In this document: one piece after another, positions 25,317 through 35,991 of the stretch
Layout of the letters: each line of letters starts with the position of its first letter
Numbering within the stretch: the stretch's first letter is position 1
The notes under the pieces: model-generated
Database searches by the model: none
Seen by the model: the letters and a program-made list of their open reading frames with translations, nothing else
What the model was told of the DNA's origin: nothing
Source of the DNA: JAKZVK01 sp965248255
GTDB lineage: Bacteria > Acidobacteriota > Terriglobia > Bryobacterales > UBA6623
Assembly (NCBI GenBank): GCA_965248255.1
Contig: CBDFIW010000003.1
Coordinates: 2,480,001-2,544,000, forward strand
DNA: 64,000 nt
Reading direction: 5' to 3'
Program-made: the position numbers and the translations under genes

Positions 25317-25718
25317 GGTTCTTGTTTTACAAGAATATTTTCCAGATGGATGGCCCTAGTCAGTCCGTCGAGGACTACATGTGTACTACGGCCACCCACA
25401 CGGACCCGGCGCGTCGGGTTCCGTCGCTGAGCGTTATAGCAAATTCTGAAACAGCCGGCAACCCCTAGCGGTTTTTCCCGCAGATTTACTCGTAATTTGC
25501 CTCTGGACATGATGGTACCCGGACCGCTTCCCCGGATCATCGGGACCACACCTTAACGAATTCAAAACAAACCTGTTACTGAACACAGAGAGGGTAGGTT
25601 GACAGGCTTGAGAACTATCAGCGCCTGCGCGAACCTCCCTGCAAGGTTGCCGGCCTGCCATGTTCCGTGCCCTAATGGGGGATTTACCGTGTTTGACTTG
25701 CGCGCTGGGACTTCACTT
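25317..25718. other. Divergent intergenic region
   Basis: 400 bp between the histone-like gene and the glycosylase gene. It is more AT-rich than average and likely holds promoters for both. No gene or clear terminator was seen. Confidence 0.4.
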
Positions 25719-26417
25719 ATGCCCTCTAGACGACAACTGAGCATCCTGCAGGAGCGGGTCGTGACCTGTGACCGCTGTCCGCGGCTTCGAGAGCACTGTC
25801 GGCGCACCGCTGACGTGAAGCGCCGCGCCTACCTCGGTTGGGACTACTGGGGCCGCCCCGTCCCCTCCTTCGGCGATCCAACGGCCCGCTTGCTGATCAT
25901 AGGGCTCGCGCCGGCGGCCCACGGCGCCAACCGCACAGGCCGCATGTTTACGGGCGACAGCTCGGGGGACTTGCTTTACCGCACGCTCCACAAGACCGGT
26001 TTCGCGTCACAGTCCGACTCGACGGGCCGTGATGACGGGCTTGAGCTCCTGGATTGCTACATCACGGCCGCGGCCCGGTGCGCCCCGCCCGACAACAAGC
26101 CATCGTGGGAGGAGTTCGCCGCCTGCCGGCCCTATTTAGCGAAGGAACTGGAACTGCTTGATAACGTGAAGGTTGTTGTAGCCCTTGGCCGGCTCGCCCT
26201 GGATGCCTACTTGACTACCCTGCTGGAAAATGGCTCGATCGAACGGCGTGCCGCCTATCGCTTCGGGCACGGAGAGCTACACCGCCTGCCGGCCCACCTG
26301 CCCTTGCTTCTATGCTCCTACCACCCCAGTCGTCAAAACACGAATACGGGCCGACTGACCCCGGCGATGTTCCTCGGGATCTTTCGGAAGGCAAGCCTTT
26401 TGGTTTCAGCCAGCTAG
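25719..26417 (+). CDS. Uracil-DNA glycosylase, family 5 (UDGb)
   Basis: A 232-residue DNA repair enzyme that excises uracil (and often hypoxanthine) from DNA. Motif 1 is GLAPAAHGANRTGRMFTGD (about 62-80), which has the family 5 form with Ala/Ala where families 1 and 4 have Glu or Asp. Motif 2 HPSRQNTNTGRLT is at about 202-214. Cys17, Cys20 and two further Cys (ARCAPP, ACRPYL) are placed to hold the [4Fe-4S] cluster of families 4/5. The ATG at 25719 begins just before the conserved N-terminus. It is followed by the DksA-like gene on the same strand. Confidence 0.88.
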   Translation: MPSRRQLSILQERVVTCDRCPRLREHCRRTADVKRRAYLGWDYWGRPVPSFGDPTARLLIIGLAPAAHGANRTGRMFTGDSSGDLLYRTLHKTGFASQSDSTGRDDGLELLDCYITAAARCAPPDNKPSWEEFAACRPYLAKELELLDNVKVVVALGRLALDAYLTTLLENGSIERRAAYRFGHGELHRLPAHLPLLLCSYHPSRQNTNTGRLTPAMFLGIFRKASLLVSAS

Positions 26418-26519
26418 CGAGATTCCGCGTGACACGAAAAAAATCTCCTCCAACGGGAAAAAGATGCAACCACCGACCGGTGGAGGGCATCTATGATACC
26501 CTAGACGGGAGATGGAGCC

Positions 26520-26897
26520 ATGACGAAGCGACAGCGCGACAAGACCCGAAAGCAGCTCGAGGGCAAGTTGGCCGACCTGAACGGATTCTCAGCTCAGCGC
26601 AATGAATTGATCGCTGAACGAGTCAACGACCCGATGGATCTGATCCAGTCGCGGCAGGACCTTGACCTGATGGTGCGGACGATCGACACGAGTTGGCGAA
26701 CTCGAAAGGCTGTCGAGACCGCGTTGAAGCTTTTGGATAGCGGCGAGTACGGCACCTGCCAGGAGTGCGGCCAGCCCATCAATCCGAAGCGGCTGGAGGC
26801 GATTGCGTGGACCACTCTCTGCGTGCAGTGCCAAGAAGAGGCGGATCTTCTGCAGGTGGAGCTCGACGGCGGGTCCGATTTCAAGCGAGCCGCCTAA
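26520..26897 (+). CDS. DksA/TraR-family zinc-finger protein
   Basis: A 125-residue protein with an N-terminal coiled-coil helix pair (about 5-75) and a zinc finger, Cys80-x2-Cys83-x17-Cys101-x2-Cys104. DksA-type proteins enter the RNA polymerase secondary channel and, with ppGpp, adjust initiation. The coiled-coil tip that would normally carry two Asp residues is around VNDPMDLIQSRQD. GGGAGATGGAGCC precedes the ATG. It is the last gene before a strong terminator. Confidence 0.85.
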   Translation: MTKRQRDKTRKQLEGKLADLNGFSAQRNELIAERVNDPMDLIQSRQDLDLMVRTIDTSWRTRKAVETALKLLDSGEYGTCQECGQPINPKRLEAIAWTTLCVQCQEEADLLQVELDGGSDFKRAA

Positions 26898-26928
26898 CGC
26901 GAATCAGGCTACATAGGATAAGAGGTTT

Positions 26929-26962
26929 TAAGGCCCTGGGAGCGCGAGCCCAGGGCCTTTTC
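26929..26962 (+). terminator. Rho-independent terminator after the DksA-like gene
   Basis: AAGGCCCTGGG-agcgcgag-CCCAGGGCCTTTT: an 11-bp perfect stem with a T-rich 3' end, about 32 nt after the stop codon. Confidence 0.88.
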
Positions 26963-27025
26963 ACGTTTGTGGCGCGGTTTCTCAGTTGCGAAGCCCGTTC
27001 CGCAGCTAGTGGCCTGTTTCGCAAA

Positions 27026-27130
27026 CAGGGTGACAGCGTTTCACAAATCCGGTCACGTATCTGAGAGAGGTATCTGCCACCCTGGGCACCTCGGGCACGG
27101 CATGCCGTGCCCCTACATTCCCGGTTTTCA
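27026..27130. repeat. Intergenic repeat related to 23050-23180
   Basis: GCGTTTCACAAATCCGGTCACG and then TATCTGAG (27036-27064) matches the arms at 23050-23180. It is followed by GGGCACGGCATGCCGTGCCC (about 27095-27114), a perfect 20-nt palindrome. Confidence 0.6.
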
Positions 27131-27141
27131 TACCAACTTCG

Positions 27142-28770
27142 TCATTGAACGCGGCCCGGCCCGTAGAGCACCTGCCCGGGCCTGGCCTCGCTTATCTTGC
27201 CGTCGTCGAGCACGATTTCGCCGTTGATGATCACGAACAGCACACCCTGAGCATATTGGTGCGGGTTGCCGAACTCGGCGCGATCAATGATCCTCTGTTC
27301 GTCGAAGATGGTGATGTCGGCCTTCATGCCCGGGCGCAGGAGTCCGCGGTCCAGCTGCCCGATTCGCTGTGCCGGCAGCGACGTCATCTTACGGACGGCA
27401 TCCTCGAGGCGCAGCGCACCCTTCATTCGCACGTAGCGGCCGAGCACTCGCGGGTAGGTCCCGTAGCTGCGCGGGTGGAGGATGCCTTCGCCAAACACGG
27501 GGATCTCGCCGTCCGATGAAATCATCGTGCCCGGGTATTGCATGATGCGAGCGACGTCCTCTTCGTTCATGGCGTGATAGACACTCTTGCAGCCCCTGGC
27601 GATTTCGATCTCGATGGCGGTGTCGGCGGCGTTCGCCAGCGTGACTTCCCTCCCGCGTTCCCGGGTCACGTCGGCCAGGGTCTTGCCGTTGAAGCTAGTG
27701 TCCCACTTGCAGAACGCGAACTGGACGTTGTTGGGATCGCCGCCGCCGCGGTTCGTGCGAATGGAATCGATGGTTTCTTTCTTGATTCTCTCCCTCAGAG
27801 ACGGGCCTTTGAGCCGCGCGACCATTTTTTCGCGTCCACCCTCTTGCACCCAGGCAGGATAGATCGCCGCGCTTCCCGTGCTTGACGCCGTATATGGGTA
27901 TTGGTCGATCGAGACATCGACGCCACGCGCACGCGCCTCGTCCACGAGCTTGAGTGTTTCGGCGCTTGCGCCCCAGTTGGGCGGCCCGATCGCTTTGTGA
28001 TGGGTGAGCTGCGTTGGCAACCCGCCCTTTTCACCGATCTCGATCGTCTCGCGCACGCTGTCGAGCAGCCCTGAGGCTTCATCCCGCATGTGAGAGATGT
28101 GCATGCCCCCGTACTCGGCGGCGACCCTACCGAGCTCGGCGACCTCGGCCGTCGGAGCGAACACACCGGGGATGTAGAACAAGCCCGTACTCAGCCCGAG
28201 TGCACCCTCCTGCATGGCCTGATGCACCATCCGGCGCATCTGGTCCATCTCCGCCGGCGTCGCTTCGCGGTCGGCGTTCCCGAGGACCTCGCGGCGAATG
28301 GAATTGTGACCGGCGAACGAGCCGACGTTGATGGCGATGTCCGCCGCCTCCAGCTTTTCGAACAACTCACGCAGCGGGATGGGCGAGCCGCCGTCGTTGC
28401 CTTCGATGATCGTGGTGACGCCCTGGCGCACGTAGTTCTCCGCCGTCGGGACCTTGAAGATTCCACGGCGTCCGTGGTTATACATGTCGATGAAGCCGGG
28501 TGAGACGATGTGGTTCCGCGCATCGATCACCTTATGCGCGTGAACCCCACCGAGATGTCCGATTACGGCTATGCGTTCACCGCGGACCGCAATGTCGGCT
28601 CGGTGCCACGGGTTGCCGGCACCGTCGATGATACGTCCGTTGCGGATGAGCAGATCGTAGGGCCCCGTTGATTGAGCGTCGATCGGTGCTGGAGGTGAAA
28701 GGGAAAGGAAAAGAAGGACGAGTCCGAGCGCGATGTGTCTTCTTGTAGCGACGAAGCTTCGCTCGATCAC
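27142..28770 (-). CDS. Exported D-aminoacylase-like amidohydrolase with altered metal site
   Basis: A 542-residue protein with a signal peptide (HIALGLVLLFLSLSPPAPIDAQ). The beta-sandwich and TIM-barrel pattern of N-acyl-D-amino-acid deacylases is clear: DLLIRNGRIIDGAGNPW, IVSPGFIDMYNH, QGVTTIIEGNDGGS, HISHMRDEASG, THHKAIGPPNWG, DQYPYTASST. Two ligand positions are unusual. The normal D-x-H-x-H reads D-M-Y-N-H, so the first His is Tyr, and the Cys of the G-N-C-G loop is Asp. The protein may bind one metal differently or use another substrate. The GTG start at 28768-28770 has GAGGAG upstream. The decayed intron lies just upstream. Confidence 0.82.
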   Translation of the reverse strand: MIERSFVATRRHIALGLVLLFLSLSPPAPIDAQSTGPYDLLIRNGRIIDGAGNPWHRADIAVRGERIAVIGHLGGVHAHKVIDARNHIVSPGFIDMYNHGRRGIFKVPTAENYVRQGVTTIIEGNDGGSPIPLRELFEKLEAADIAINVGSFAGHNSIRREVLGNADREATPAEMDQMRRMVHQAMQEGALGLSTGLFYIPGVFAPTAEVAELGRVAAEYGGMHISHMRDEASGLLDSVRETIEIGEKGGLPTQLTHHKAIGPPNWGASAETLKLVDEARARGVDVSIDQYPYTASSTGSAAIYPAWVQEGGREKMVARLKGPSLRERIKKETIDSIRTNRGGGDPNNVQFAFCKWDTSFNGKTLADVTRERGREVTLANAADTAIEIEIARGCKSVYHAMNEEDVARIMQYPGTMISSDGEIPVFGEGILHPRSYGTYPRVLGRYVRMKGALRLEDAVRKMTSLPAQRIGQLDRGLLRPGMKADITIFDEQRIIDRAEFGNPHQYAQGVLFVIINGEIVLDDGKISEARPGQVLYGPGRVQ

Positions 28771-28919
28771 GATGCCTTGCTCCTCATCTTGCCGGCGCTC
28801 GCGCGACCCGGCCTAAGCCTCCGGGCTTGCCGGCTTGCGATCCTTCGCGAGCCAGGATATCAAACCACCGAGCAGTCGCCGTTGCTAGCAGACCTGAGAA
28901 CCGAGGAATCGGTTCTCGG

Positions 28920-29620
28920 GTCGCGGTAGGGATACCCCGTTGCCGGGCACGCCCGCACAGATCCGTGTGTGCGGCTTTCCCGCACACGACTCCTATCTCG
29001 GATAAATGGCGGCACCCTTGCCGCACGCCGTCGCGCCTCTGGGGCACGGCCTTCCGCCTCTATTTGCGGCCCGTGTGGGACTCGGCGGCGTTCTCCTCGA
29101 TCAACCCGCTTCCCTCCAACCCCTCCGCCAAGTGTCGGTCCTCTTTGTTCGGGGCCTTCGCCGGTACTACCGAGTTGTCCGACTCCCCGTCGGCGTCCAT
29201 GGAAGGCTTATCGCTCATCGCTTTCCCTTTCCGGCCGACGGTGTCTCTCCGCCGGTGCCGCCGGGACCTCCTGGTTCCCACGCAAGAAGTTTCCAGACAT
29301 GCGCTAAGGTTCTTCGACTCCGCCGAGCCGGACGCGCTCTCGCGCTGGCGATCGCGTCCGTGTGGCCTTCCGCATGGCTTGACTGCGTCGGTGCTCGAGA
29401 GCAACCGTTTTCGGAGCTCAATCACCCTGCCTGTCTGTGCCCCTGTCCGCGCTTCGCGTCCGGCCTTACGACCGTCCACGCAGGACTCGGGGCCACGGTG
29501 GCTCGCTAGGCCTTCCCTGTACGACTCTTTCGTTCGCGACTTCCTGCTGGTTTCACCAGCGCACCAAGCCTGGAGGTTTACGCCACACATCAGGGGGCGT
29601 CCCCGTGGATCCAGGCGCAC
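28920..29620 (-). ncRNA. Group II intron remnant, reverse-transcriptase domain deleted
   Basis: On the minus strand the 5' end reads GTGCGCC (from 29620). Next comes the characteristic domain I text, including GATGTGTGGCG, CCTCCAGGCTTGGTGCGCTG, GTGAAACCAGCAGGAAGTCG and CGAACGAAAGAGTCGTACAG. A domain V hairpin follows at about 28960-28992 (GAGTCGTGTGCGG-gaaa-GCCGCACACACGGATC), and the 3' end CCCTACCGCGAC is at 28920-28931. Only about 700 bp remain; the N-terminal leader of the intron-encoded protein is present but the reverse transcriptase and maturase are gone. Domain V starts GAGT where functional introns have GAGC, altering the catalytic AGC triad. It is therefore probably inactive. Its 5' end supplies the last 10 codons of apbE. 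Confidence 0.8.
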
Positions 29621-30687
29621 AAGCCGTCTGTTGTACACAGGAAGACTCGGAAATCTTCTCGTTTGTGGGTCTCCGACCACTGCCGGCCGTTCACGAAGAA
29701 AGCCTTGGTCCAAGCTTCGCTGTCGAGAGTGCGCCTTGAAAGGACCGAGACGCTCGCCACTCCCTCCGCCGGTCTGCCCGTGCGAGGGTCCATGATGTGG
29801 CTGTAGGTCTTGCCGTCCGCCTCGAAGAACTTCTCATAGGAGCCCGAGGTCGACAACGACTCATCCTTCAGGTAAAGCTCCGCCCTTGTGACCTCGGCCG
29901 ACTCGGGGTCGCGAATCCGCACGTACCACCCGCGAGGCTCGTCAGGGGGCGTGCCGATCGCATACAGGCTGCTCCCGGCGGCGCTGATGAAGGCGCGTGT
30001 CACTTCCGCCCCCCGCAGGACGTTGGCCATGCGGTCCACGGCGTATCCCTTGCCGATGCCTCCCGGGTCGAGCTCGACCCCCGCAGTGCGAAACTCGATC
30101 GTTCGCTTCTTGGGGTCGAGCTTGAGGAGCCGGTATCCGACGCGCTGCTGCGCCCGTAAAATCGCCAAGTTCGAAGGGAGTTCCCCGGACCCCTTGAAGA
30201 ACCCCCACACCTTCATCAGTGGGCCAACGCTGATGTCGAACGCTCCCTCGCTGCGGCGAGAGTACTCCAGGCAGCGGGCGAGCAACCGTGCCATCTCGGG
30301 GGAGACTTCCACCGGGCCGTCCGCCGCCTCGCGGTTGATGCGGCTCAGTTCGCTGTCAGGCTTATAGTTGCTCAGGAGAGCGTCGATGCGCCGCGCCTCG
30401 TCAAACGCCGCACGGATGGCCGAGGCCAGACGGCCCCGATGCGGGCCGTAGGCCGCGATCGTGTAGACCGAACCCATGATCGACGCGCTCGCTTCGTAGC
30501 GCTGGAGGGGTGCGCTCGGGGTCTGTTCGGTCGGTGGCTGTCCCAACGCGGTTACGGCAAGCACTGCCAGCAAAAGGACAGAGCGGATGAGGGGGAGGCT
30601 AAGGGGAACCGTGTCGCCCCGTGGATCAACGGCCTTCGGCGTTGAGGCGGCCGAGGCAGGTCGTTGGTCACAGCAGCTCGACCTCAC
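29590..30687 (-). CDS. apbE: FAD:protein FMN transferase (ApbE family), exported
   Basis: Attaches FMN covalently to Thr/Ser of flavoproteins in the periplasm, using FAD. Clear motifs are MGSVYTIAAYG near the start of the domain, DALLSNYKPDSELSRIN, EGAFDISVGPLMKVWGF, VELDPGGIGKGYAVDRM, SHIMDPRTGRP and the metal-binding Asp/Thr region. A hydrophobic signal (LPLIRSVLLLAVLAVTALG) precedes the domain. The start is uncertain: a GTG at 30685-30687 overlaps ylxP by 20 nt, and another GTG lies at 30735. The last ten residues (CAWIHGDAP and stop) come from the 5' end of a group II intron, so the C-terminus differs from the ancestral one. The domain itself looks complete. Confidence 0.85.
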   Translation of the reverse strand: MRSSCCDQRPASAASTPKAVDPRGDTVPLSLPLIRSVLLLAVLAVTALGQPPTEQTPSAPLQRYEASASIMGSVYTIAAYGPHRGRLASAIRAAFDEARRIDALLSNYKPDSELSRINREAADGPVEVSPEMARLLARCLEYSRRSEGAFDISVGPLMKVWGFFKGSGELPSNLAILRAQQRVGYRLLKLDPKKRTIEFRTAGVELDPGGIGKGYAVDRMANVLRGAEVTRAFISAAGSSLYAIGTPPDEPRGWYVRIRDPESAEVTRAELYLKDESLSTSGSYEKFFEADGKTYSHIMDPRTGRPAEGVASVSVLSRRTLDSEAWTKAFFVNGRQWSETHKREDFRVFLCTTDGLCAWIHGDAP

Positions 30688-30952
30688 TCCTGGCCAAGTC
30701 ACCGCCGAGAAAACGCGACGCCTCCGCTTCGGCACGTTGTAGCACCTCCTCTACGCGTTTTTCGCTCTCGGAAACCGTCGCCACCGCGACCACAGACCGC
30801 TGCCAGGTGTCCTGGAAACCGATCTCCGAGACGGCGACATTGAAGCGGCTACGCAGGCGGTCCTTCAGGCCGCGCAGCACCTGCCGCTTGTCCTTGAGGG
30901 AGTGGGAGTGCTCGATATGAAGGTGCAGCGTGAGGAGCCCGACGGCGGCCAT
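30668..30952 (-). CDS. ylxP: DUF503/YlxP family protein
   Basis: A 94-residue protein of unknown function, commonly linked to nusA-infB in bacteria. Starting MAAVGLLTLHLHIEHSHSLK, it contains the family hallmarks HSLKDKRQVLRGLKDRLR and FNVAVSEIG...WQRSVVAVATVS. The ATG overlaps the infB stop by one base (TGATG), so it is translated by reinitiation. It is the last clear member of the rimP-nusA-infB unit. Confidence 0.87.
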   Translation of the reverse strand: MAAVGLLTLHLHIEHSHSLKDKRQVLRGLKDRLRSRFNVAVSEIGFQDTWQRSVVAVATVSESEKRVEEVLQRAEAEASRFLGGDLARSEVELL

Positions 30953-33768
30953 CAGACAAAGATTTCGTCGGCCACCTTTTCGGTCACGAAGGCTTCGATG
31001 ACGTCGCCCTTCTTGACGTCGTTGAAATTCTCGATGCCCATACCGCATTCTTGCCCGGAGCGCACTTCATTGACATCGTCCTTGAAGCGCCGCAGCGAAC
31101 CGAGCTTGCCGGTGAAGACCACGACGCTGTCGCGCAGCAGGTGGACTTCGGCGTTCTTTGTGACGCGACCTTCCTGGACGAGGCAGCCGGCGACGGTTCC
31201 GACCTTCGAGGCTCGGAAGGTCTCGAGAATCTCTGCGCGGCCCAGGAAGTTTTCCTTGAGCACGGGATCGAGCAGACCCTGCATGGCTCGTTTGATCTCA
31301 TCGATCAGTTCATAGATGACCGTGTAGAGGCGAATGTCCACCTTGTCGCGGTCGGCCATGACGGCGGCGCTGCGCTCGGGGCGGATGCTGAAGCCGATGA
31401 TGATGGCGTTCGCGGCGGTGGCCAGCAGCACGTCGGACTCCGAGATGGCTCCTACGCCTGTGTGGATCAGCCGCACCTTGACCTTCTCGTTAGAGAGCCG
31501 CTCCAGGGCATCGGAGAGAACTTCCATGGAACCCTGCACGTCGCACTTGAGCACGATCGGCAGCTCTTTGACTTCGCCAGCTCTGAGTTGCTCCTGGAAC
31601 TGCTCGAGCGATAGCCGGGACGACTTCGCGAGCGCCTGCTCCCGTGCTTTGTTCTCTCGATAGTCGACGATCTTCTTGGCTCTGCCCGTATCAGTGACGA
31701 CTTGGAACGAATCGCCCGGGGCGGGCAACCCTTCCAGGCCCAACACGACGACGGCGGTGGCCGGCGGCGCTTCGGTGACCTTCTGACCGCCGTCGTCGAT
31801 CATCGCGCGCACTTTGCCAAACACCGATCCCACAACGAAGTAATCGCCGCAGCGAAGGGTGCCGTTCTGAACGAGGACGCTGGCCACCGGGCCCTGACCT
31901 CGGTCGAGCTTGGACTCGATGACCGTGCCCACCGCCGGCCGGGCGGGATTGGCCTTGGGCTCGCGCAGATCGGCGACGAGCAAGACCATCTCCAACAAGC
32001 CGTCGAGGTTTTGCTTTTCGGTGGCCGAGACGGGCACCATGACAGTGTCGCCTCCCCAGTCTTCGGGAAGAAGCCCTCGATCGGCCAACTGCTGCTTGAC
32101 GCGCTCCGGTTCGGCGTCGGGTTTGTCGATCTTGTTGATCGCGACCAGAATCGGAACCTCCGCCGACTTGGCGTGGTCGATGGCTTCGAGGGTCTGGGGC
32201 ATAACGCCGTCATCGGCCGCCACAACGAGAATGACGACATCGGTCACCTCGGCGCCGCGGGCGCGCATGCGTGTGAAGGCCTCGTGGCCGGGAGTGTCGA
32301 CAAAGACGATCTTCCGCCCTTTGTGCTCCACGTGGTAGGCGCCGATGGCTTGGGTAATACCGCCGGCTTCACGCTCAGCAACGTTCGTTTCACGCATGGC
32401 GTCGAGAAGCGAAGTCTTGCCGTGGTCGACGTGCCCCATGACTGTTACGACGGGCGCGCGCGGCTGCAGGTCGCCGGTGGCCTCGGACTCTTCGACCTCT
32501 TGCATGGCCTCCTCTTCGAAGCTGACCTCGGTCGTCGTCGCTCCGAACTGCTTGCACAGGTCGTTGAGGGTTTCCAGATCGAGCGTCTGATTGATGGTCG
32601 CGAAGAGGCCCCGATCGACGAGGGTCTTGATCACCAAGTTCGCTTTGATGCCCAGCTTCTCGGCCAGCTCCTTGACGGTCATGCCTTCGCTGACCGTGAT
32701 CTCAGTGTTGACCGCCTTGGGCGGAACCACCGCCATACGGGCGGCGGTACGGCCGAGGACTTTCGCCTCGCGCTCCGCTTCGCGGTCCCGGACGCTTCGC
32801 CCCTGCGGACGCCCCGGGCGGCGGCGGCCGTACGGGCGGTATCCCGGCCCTCCGGGGCCCGGCCCCCGCCCGGTGGGGTGCATGGGCCGGCTGAATCCAG
32901 GCCCGGCCGGCCGCGACACAGGCATGCCCGGAACTGCCGAAGAAGGCCGCCGAGCCCGCTCGTAGATCGGTTTTCCCGGGATCAATAGGGGCTTCGCAGC
33001 CGCGGCTCGTCCCGCAGGGGAGGCAGCAGTTGTGGCTCCGGACCTCAAGCCCGGTCGCGGAGCGGAGGCAGGCAAGCGAGGCACCGGCGGTCGCTGGGGC
33101 GCGCGGGGAGCGGTGCGTGATACCGGGGGGCGGATCGGCGCTCCGGGAAACGCGGGAGCTTTCTTAACCGCCAGCGGCGCGCGAGGCCCCTGAGTCGGAC
33201 CCGCTGCAGCCGGCTGAGTGGGGATTGGCTTCACCGGCCGGGCCGTGCCACTCGTCGCCGGGGAAGAGGCCGGGCCTCCCACCAAGGTCGGCACCCGCCG
33301 GCGAATCGGTTCGGTCGGAGAGGGCGTCGTAGCGGGTGCTCTGGCGGCGGGAGTGTGGGGAGCCTTGGCCGCCTCGGCTGAGGGGCCCGGCGCCTGCTGC
33401 CTGAGCGGAGGACGCAAGACTTGAACCGGGGGGCGCAACGGCGTGCCGCCCCGCCCGCTGGGAATCGAAGGCCTGGCAATCGATGACACTTTGGCCGACG
33501 CGGCCTTGGGCTTGATTTCGGCGACAAGCTCCTTGGCCGTCGTCTTGGGCTTGGCTACCCCCTTGGGAGGTGCTTTCACCTTCTCCGCCAGCTTCGATCT
33601 GTTAAGGATCAGTGTTCGGACCTTGTCCGCGGCCTCCCCCTCCACCGAGCTCGAGTGCGTTTTCTTCTCCGTGATCCCTACGTCGGGCAAGAGCTCCAGA
33701 ATGTGCTGGGCTTTGACCTCTAGTTCACGAGCGAGCTCGTTGATCCGAATCTTCGTTTTCTGTGCCAA
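30952..33768 (-). CDS. infB: Translation initiation factor IF-2
   Basis: A 938-residue GTPase that brings fMet-tRNA to the 30S subunit and drives subunit joining. The N-terminal IF2N domain (IRINELARELEVKAQHILELL) is followed by a linker of more than 250 residues rich in Pro, Ala, Arg and Gly, then a second IF2N domain (MTVKELAEKLGIKANLVIK). The G domain has GHVDHGKTS (about 445), DTPGHEAF and NKID. Domains II-IV complete the protein (VEVKELPIVLKCDVQGSMEV... and the C-terminal tRNA-binding barrel). Only 22 nt separate it from nusA. It is full length and shows no defect. Confidence 0.96.
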   Translation of the reverse strand: MAQKTKIRINELARELEVKAQHILELLPDVGITEKKTHSSSVEGEAADKVRTLILNRSKLAEKVKAPPKGVAKPKTTAKELVAEIKPKAASAKVSSIARPSIPSGRGGTPLRPPVQVLRPPLRQQAPGPSAEAAKAPHTPAARAPATTPSPTEPIRRRVPTLVGGPASSPATSGTARPVKPIPTQPAAAGPTQGPRAPLAVKKAPAFPGAPIRPPVSRTAPRAPQRPPVPRLPASAPRPGLRSGATTAASPAGRAAAAKPLLIPGKPIYERARRPSSAVPGMPVSRPAGPGFSRPMHPTGRGPGPGGPGYRPYGRRRPGRPQGRSVRDREAEREAKVLGRTAARMAVVPPKAVNTEITVSEGMTVKELAEKLGIKANLVIKTLVDRGLFATINQTLDLETLNDLCKQFGATTTEVSFEEEAMQEVEESEATGDLQPRAPVVTVMGHVDHGKTSLLDAMRETNVAEREAGGITQAIGAYHVEHKGRKIVFVDTPGHEAFTRMRARGAEVTDVVILVVAADDGVMPQTLEAIDHAKSAEVPILVAINKIDKPDAEPERVKQQLADRGLLPEDWGGDTVMVPVSATEKQNLDGLLEMVLLVADLREPKANPARPAVGTVIESKLDRGQGPVASVLVQNGTLRCGDYFVVGSVFGKVRAMIDDGGQKVTEAPPATAVVVLGLEGLPAPGDSFQVVTDTGRAKKIVDYRENKAREQALAKSSRLSLEQFQEQLRAGEVKELPIVLKCDVQGSMEVLSDALERLSNEKVKVRLIHTGVGAISESDVLLATAANAIIIGFSIRPERSAAVMADRDKVDIRLYTVIYELIDEIKRAMQGLLDPVLKENFLGRAEILETFRASKVGTVAGCLVQEGRVTKNAEVHLLRDSVVVFTGKLGSLRRFKDDVNEVRSGQECGMGIENFNDVKKGDVIEAFVTEKVADEIFV

Positions 33769-33790
33769 AACTACCGCTACTCCTTCGCCG

Positions 33791-35404
<1,614 letters not shown>

Positions 35405-35425
35405 CTTTGACCTCTACGAGCGGTC

Positions 35426-35896
35426 CTAGAATTCCACCACAAGTCGAGCCTGTGCGATGTCGCTCAGGCGAATCTTCAAGACCGACTCGTCTCCGACTTC
35501 CATCGCGACCAAGTCCTGCTCGAACCCGCGCAACCTCCCGGTCACCTGCTTGCGACCGGCATAGGGCCGCCGCAACTGAATCCGGGCCTTCTTGCCCGCA
35601 AACCGCTGATAATCGGACGGCATTCGCAGCTTCCGCTCCAGTCCCGGCGAAGACACCTCCAGGCGGTAACGGCCCGGGACCAGATCCTCCACATCCAAGA
35701 ACGCACTCACGTGCCGCGAAACCAGCTCACAGTCCCGGTGAGTGATGCCACTCGGCTGGTCGATAAAGATGCACACCAACCCGTTGCGCACGTCGCCGCG
35801 ACACTCGACGTCCACGACTTCCAAACCTTCCGACGAGGCCACTCGCTCCACGATCTCGCGGATACGCGCTTCTGCTTCCGCGGTGACGCAAGCCAT
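35426..35896 (-). CDS. rimP: Ribosome maturation factor RimP
   Basis: A 156-residue protein needed for maturation of the 30S subunit. The family pattern is clear: LEVVDVECRGD, ITHRDCELVSRHVSAFLDVED and YRLEVSSPGLERKL in the N-terminal domain, then the SH3-like C-terminal domain (VTGRLRGFEQDLVAMEV...RLSDIAQARLVVEF). It is the first gene of the rimP-nusA-infB-ylxP operon, and its leader carries a promoter and an intrinsic terminator. Confidence 0.92.
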   Translation of the reverse strand: MACVTAEAEARIREIVERVASSEGLEVVDVECRGDVRNGLVCIFIDQPSGITHRDCELVSRHVSAFLDVEDLVPGRYRLEVSSPGLERKLRMPSDYQRFAGKKARIQLRRPYAGRKQVTGRLRGFEQDLVAMEVGDESVLKIRLSDIAQARLVVEF

Positions 35897-35934
35897 GGCC
35901 GCTGACGCTCCAGCTCACGGAATCGAATGAGCAA

Positions 35935-35960
35935 TAAAAAAGTGGGCTCAAAGCCCACTT
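35935..35960 (-). terminator. Attenuator-like terminator in the rimP leader
   Basis: Read on the minus strand: AGTGGGCT-ttg-AGCCCACT followed by TTTTTTATT. The stem is a perfect 8 bp with a clean U-tract. It lies between the operon promoter and the rimP ATG, about 40 nt upstream of the ATG, so it must be read through for the operon to be expressed. Confidence 0.8.
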
Positions 35961-35991
35961 CTTTCGCGTCATCAGAAAGTAAGCTGCTCTT

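Noticed and set aside
28827..29795. Plus-strand frame of 322 codons
   Set aside because: It is the reverse complement of the group II intron remnant and the end of apbE; there is no protein-like signal of its own.
31702..32988. Plus-strand frame of 428 codons
   Set aside because: It is antisense to infB, whose motifs are unmistakable.
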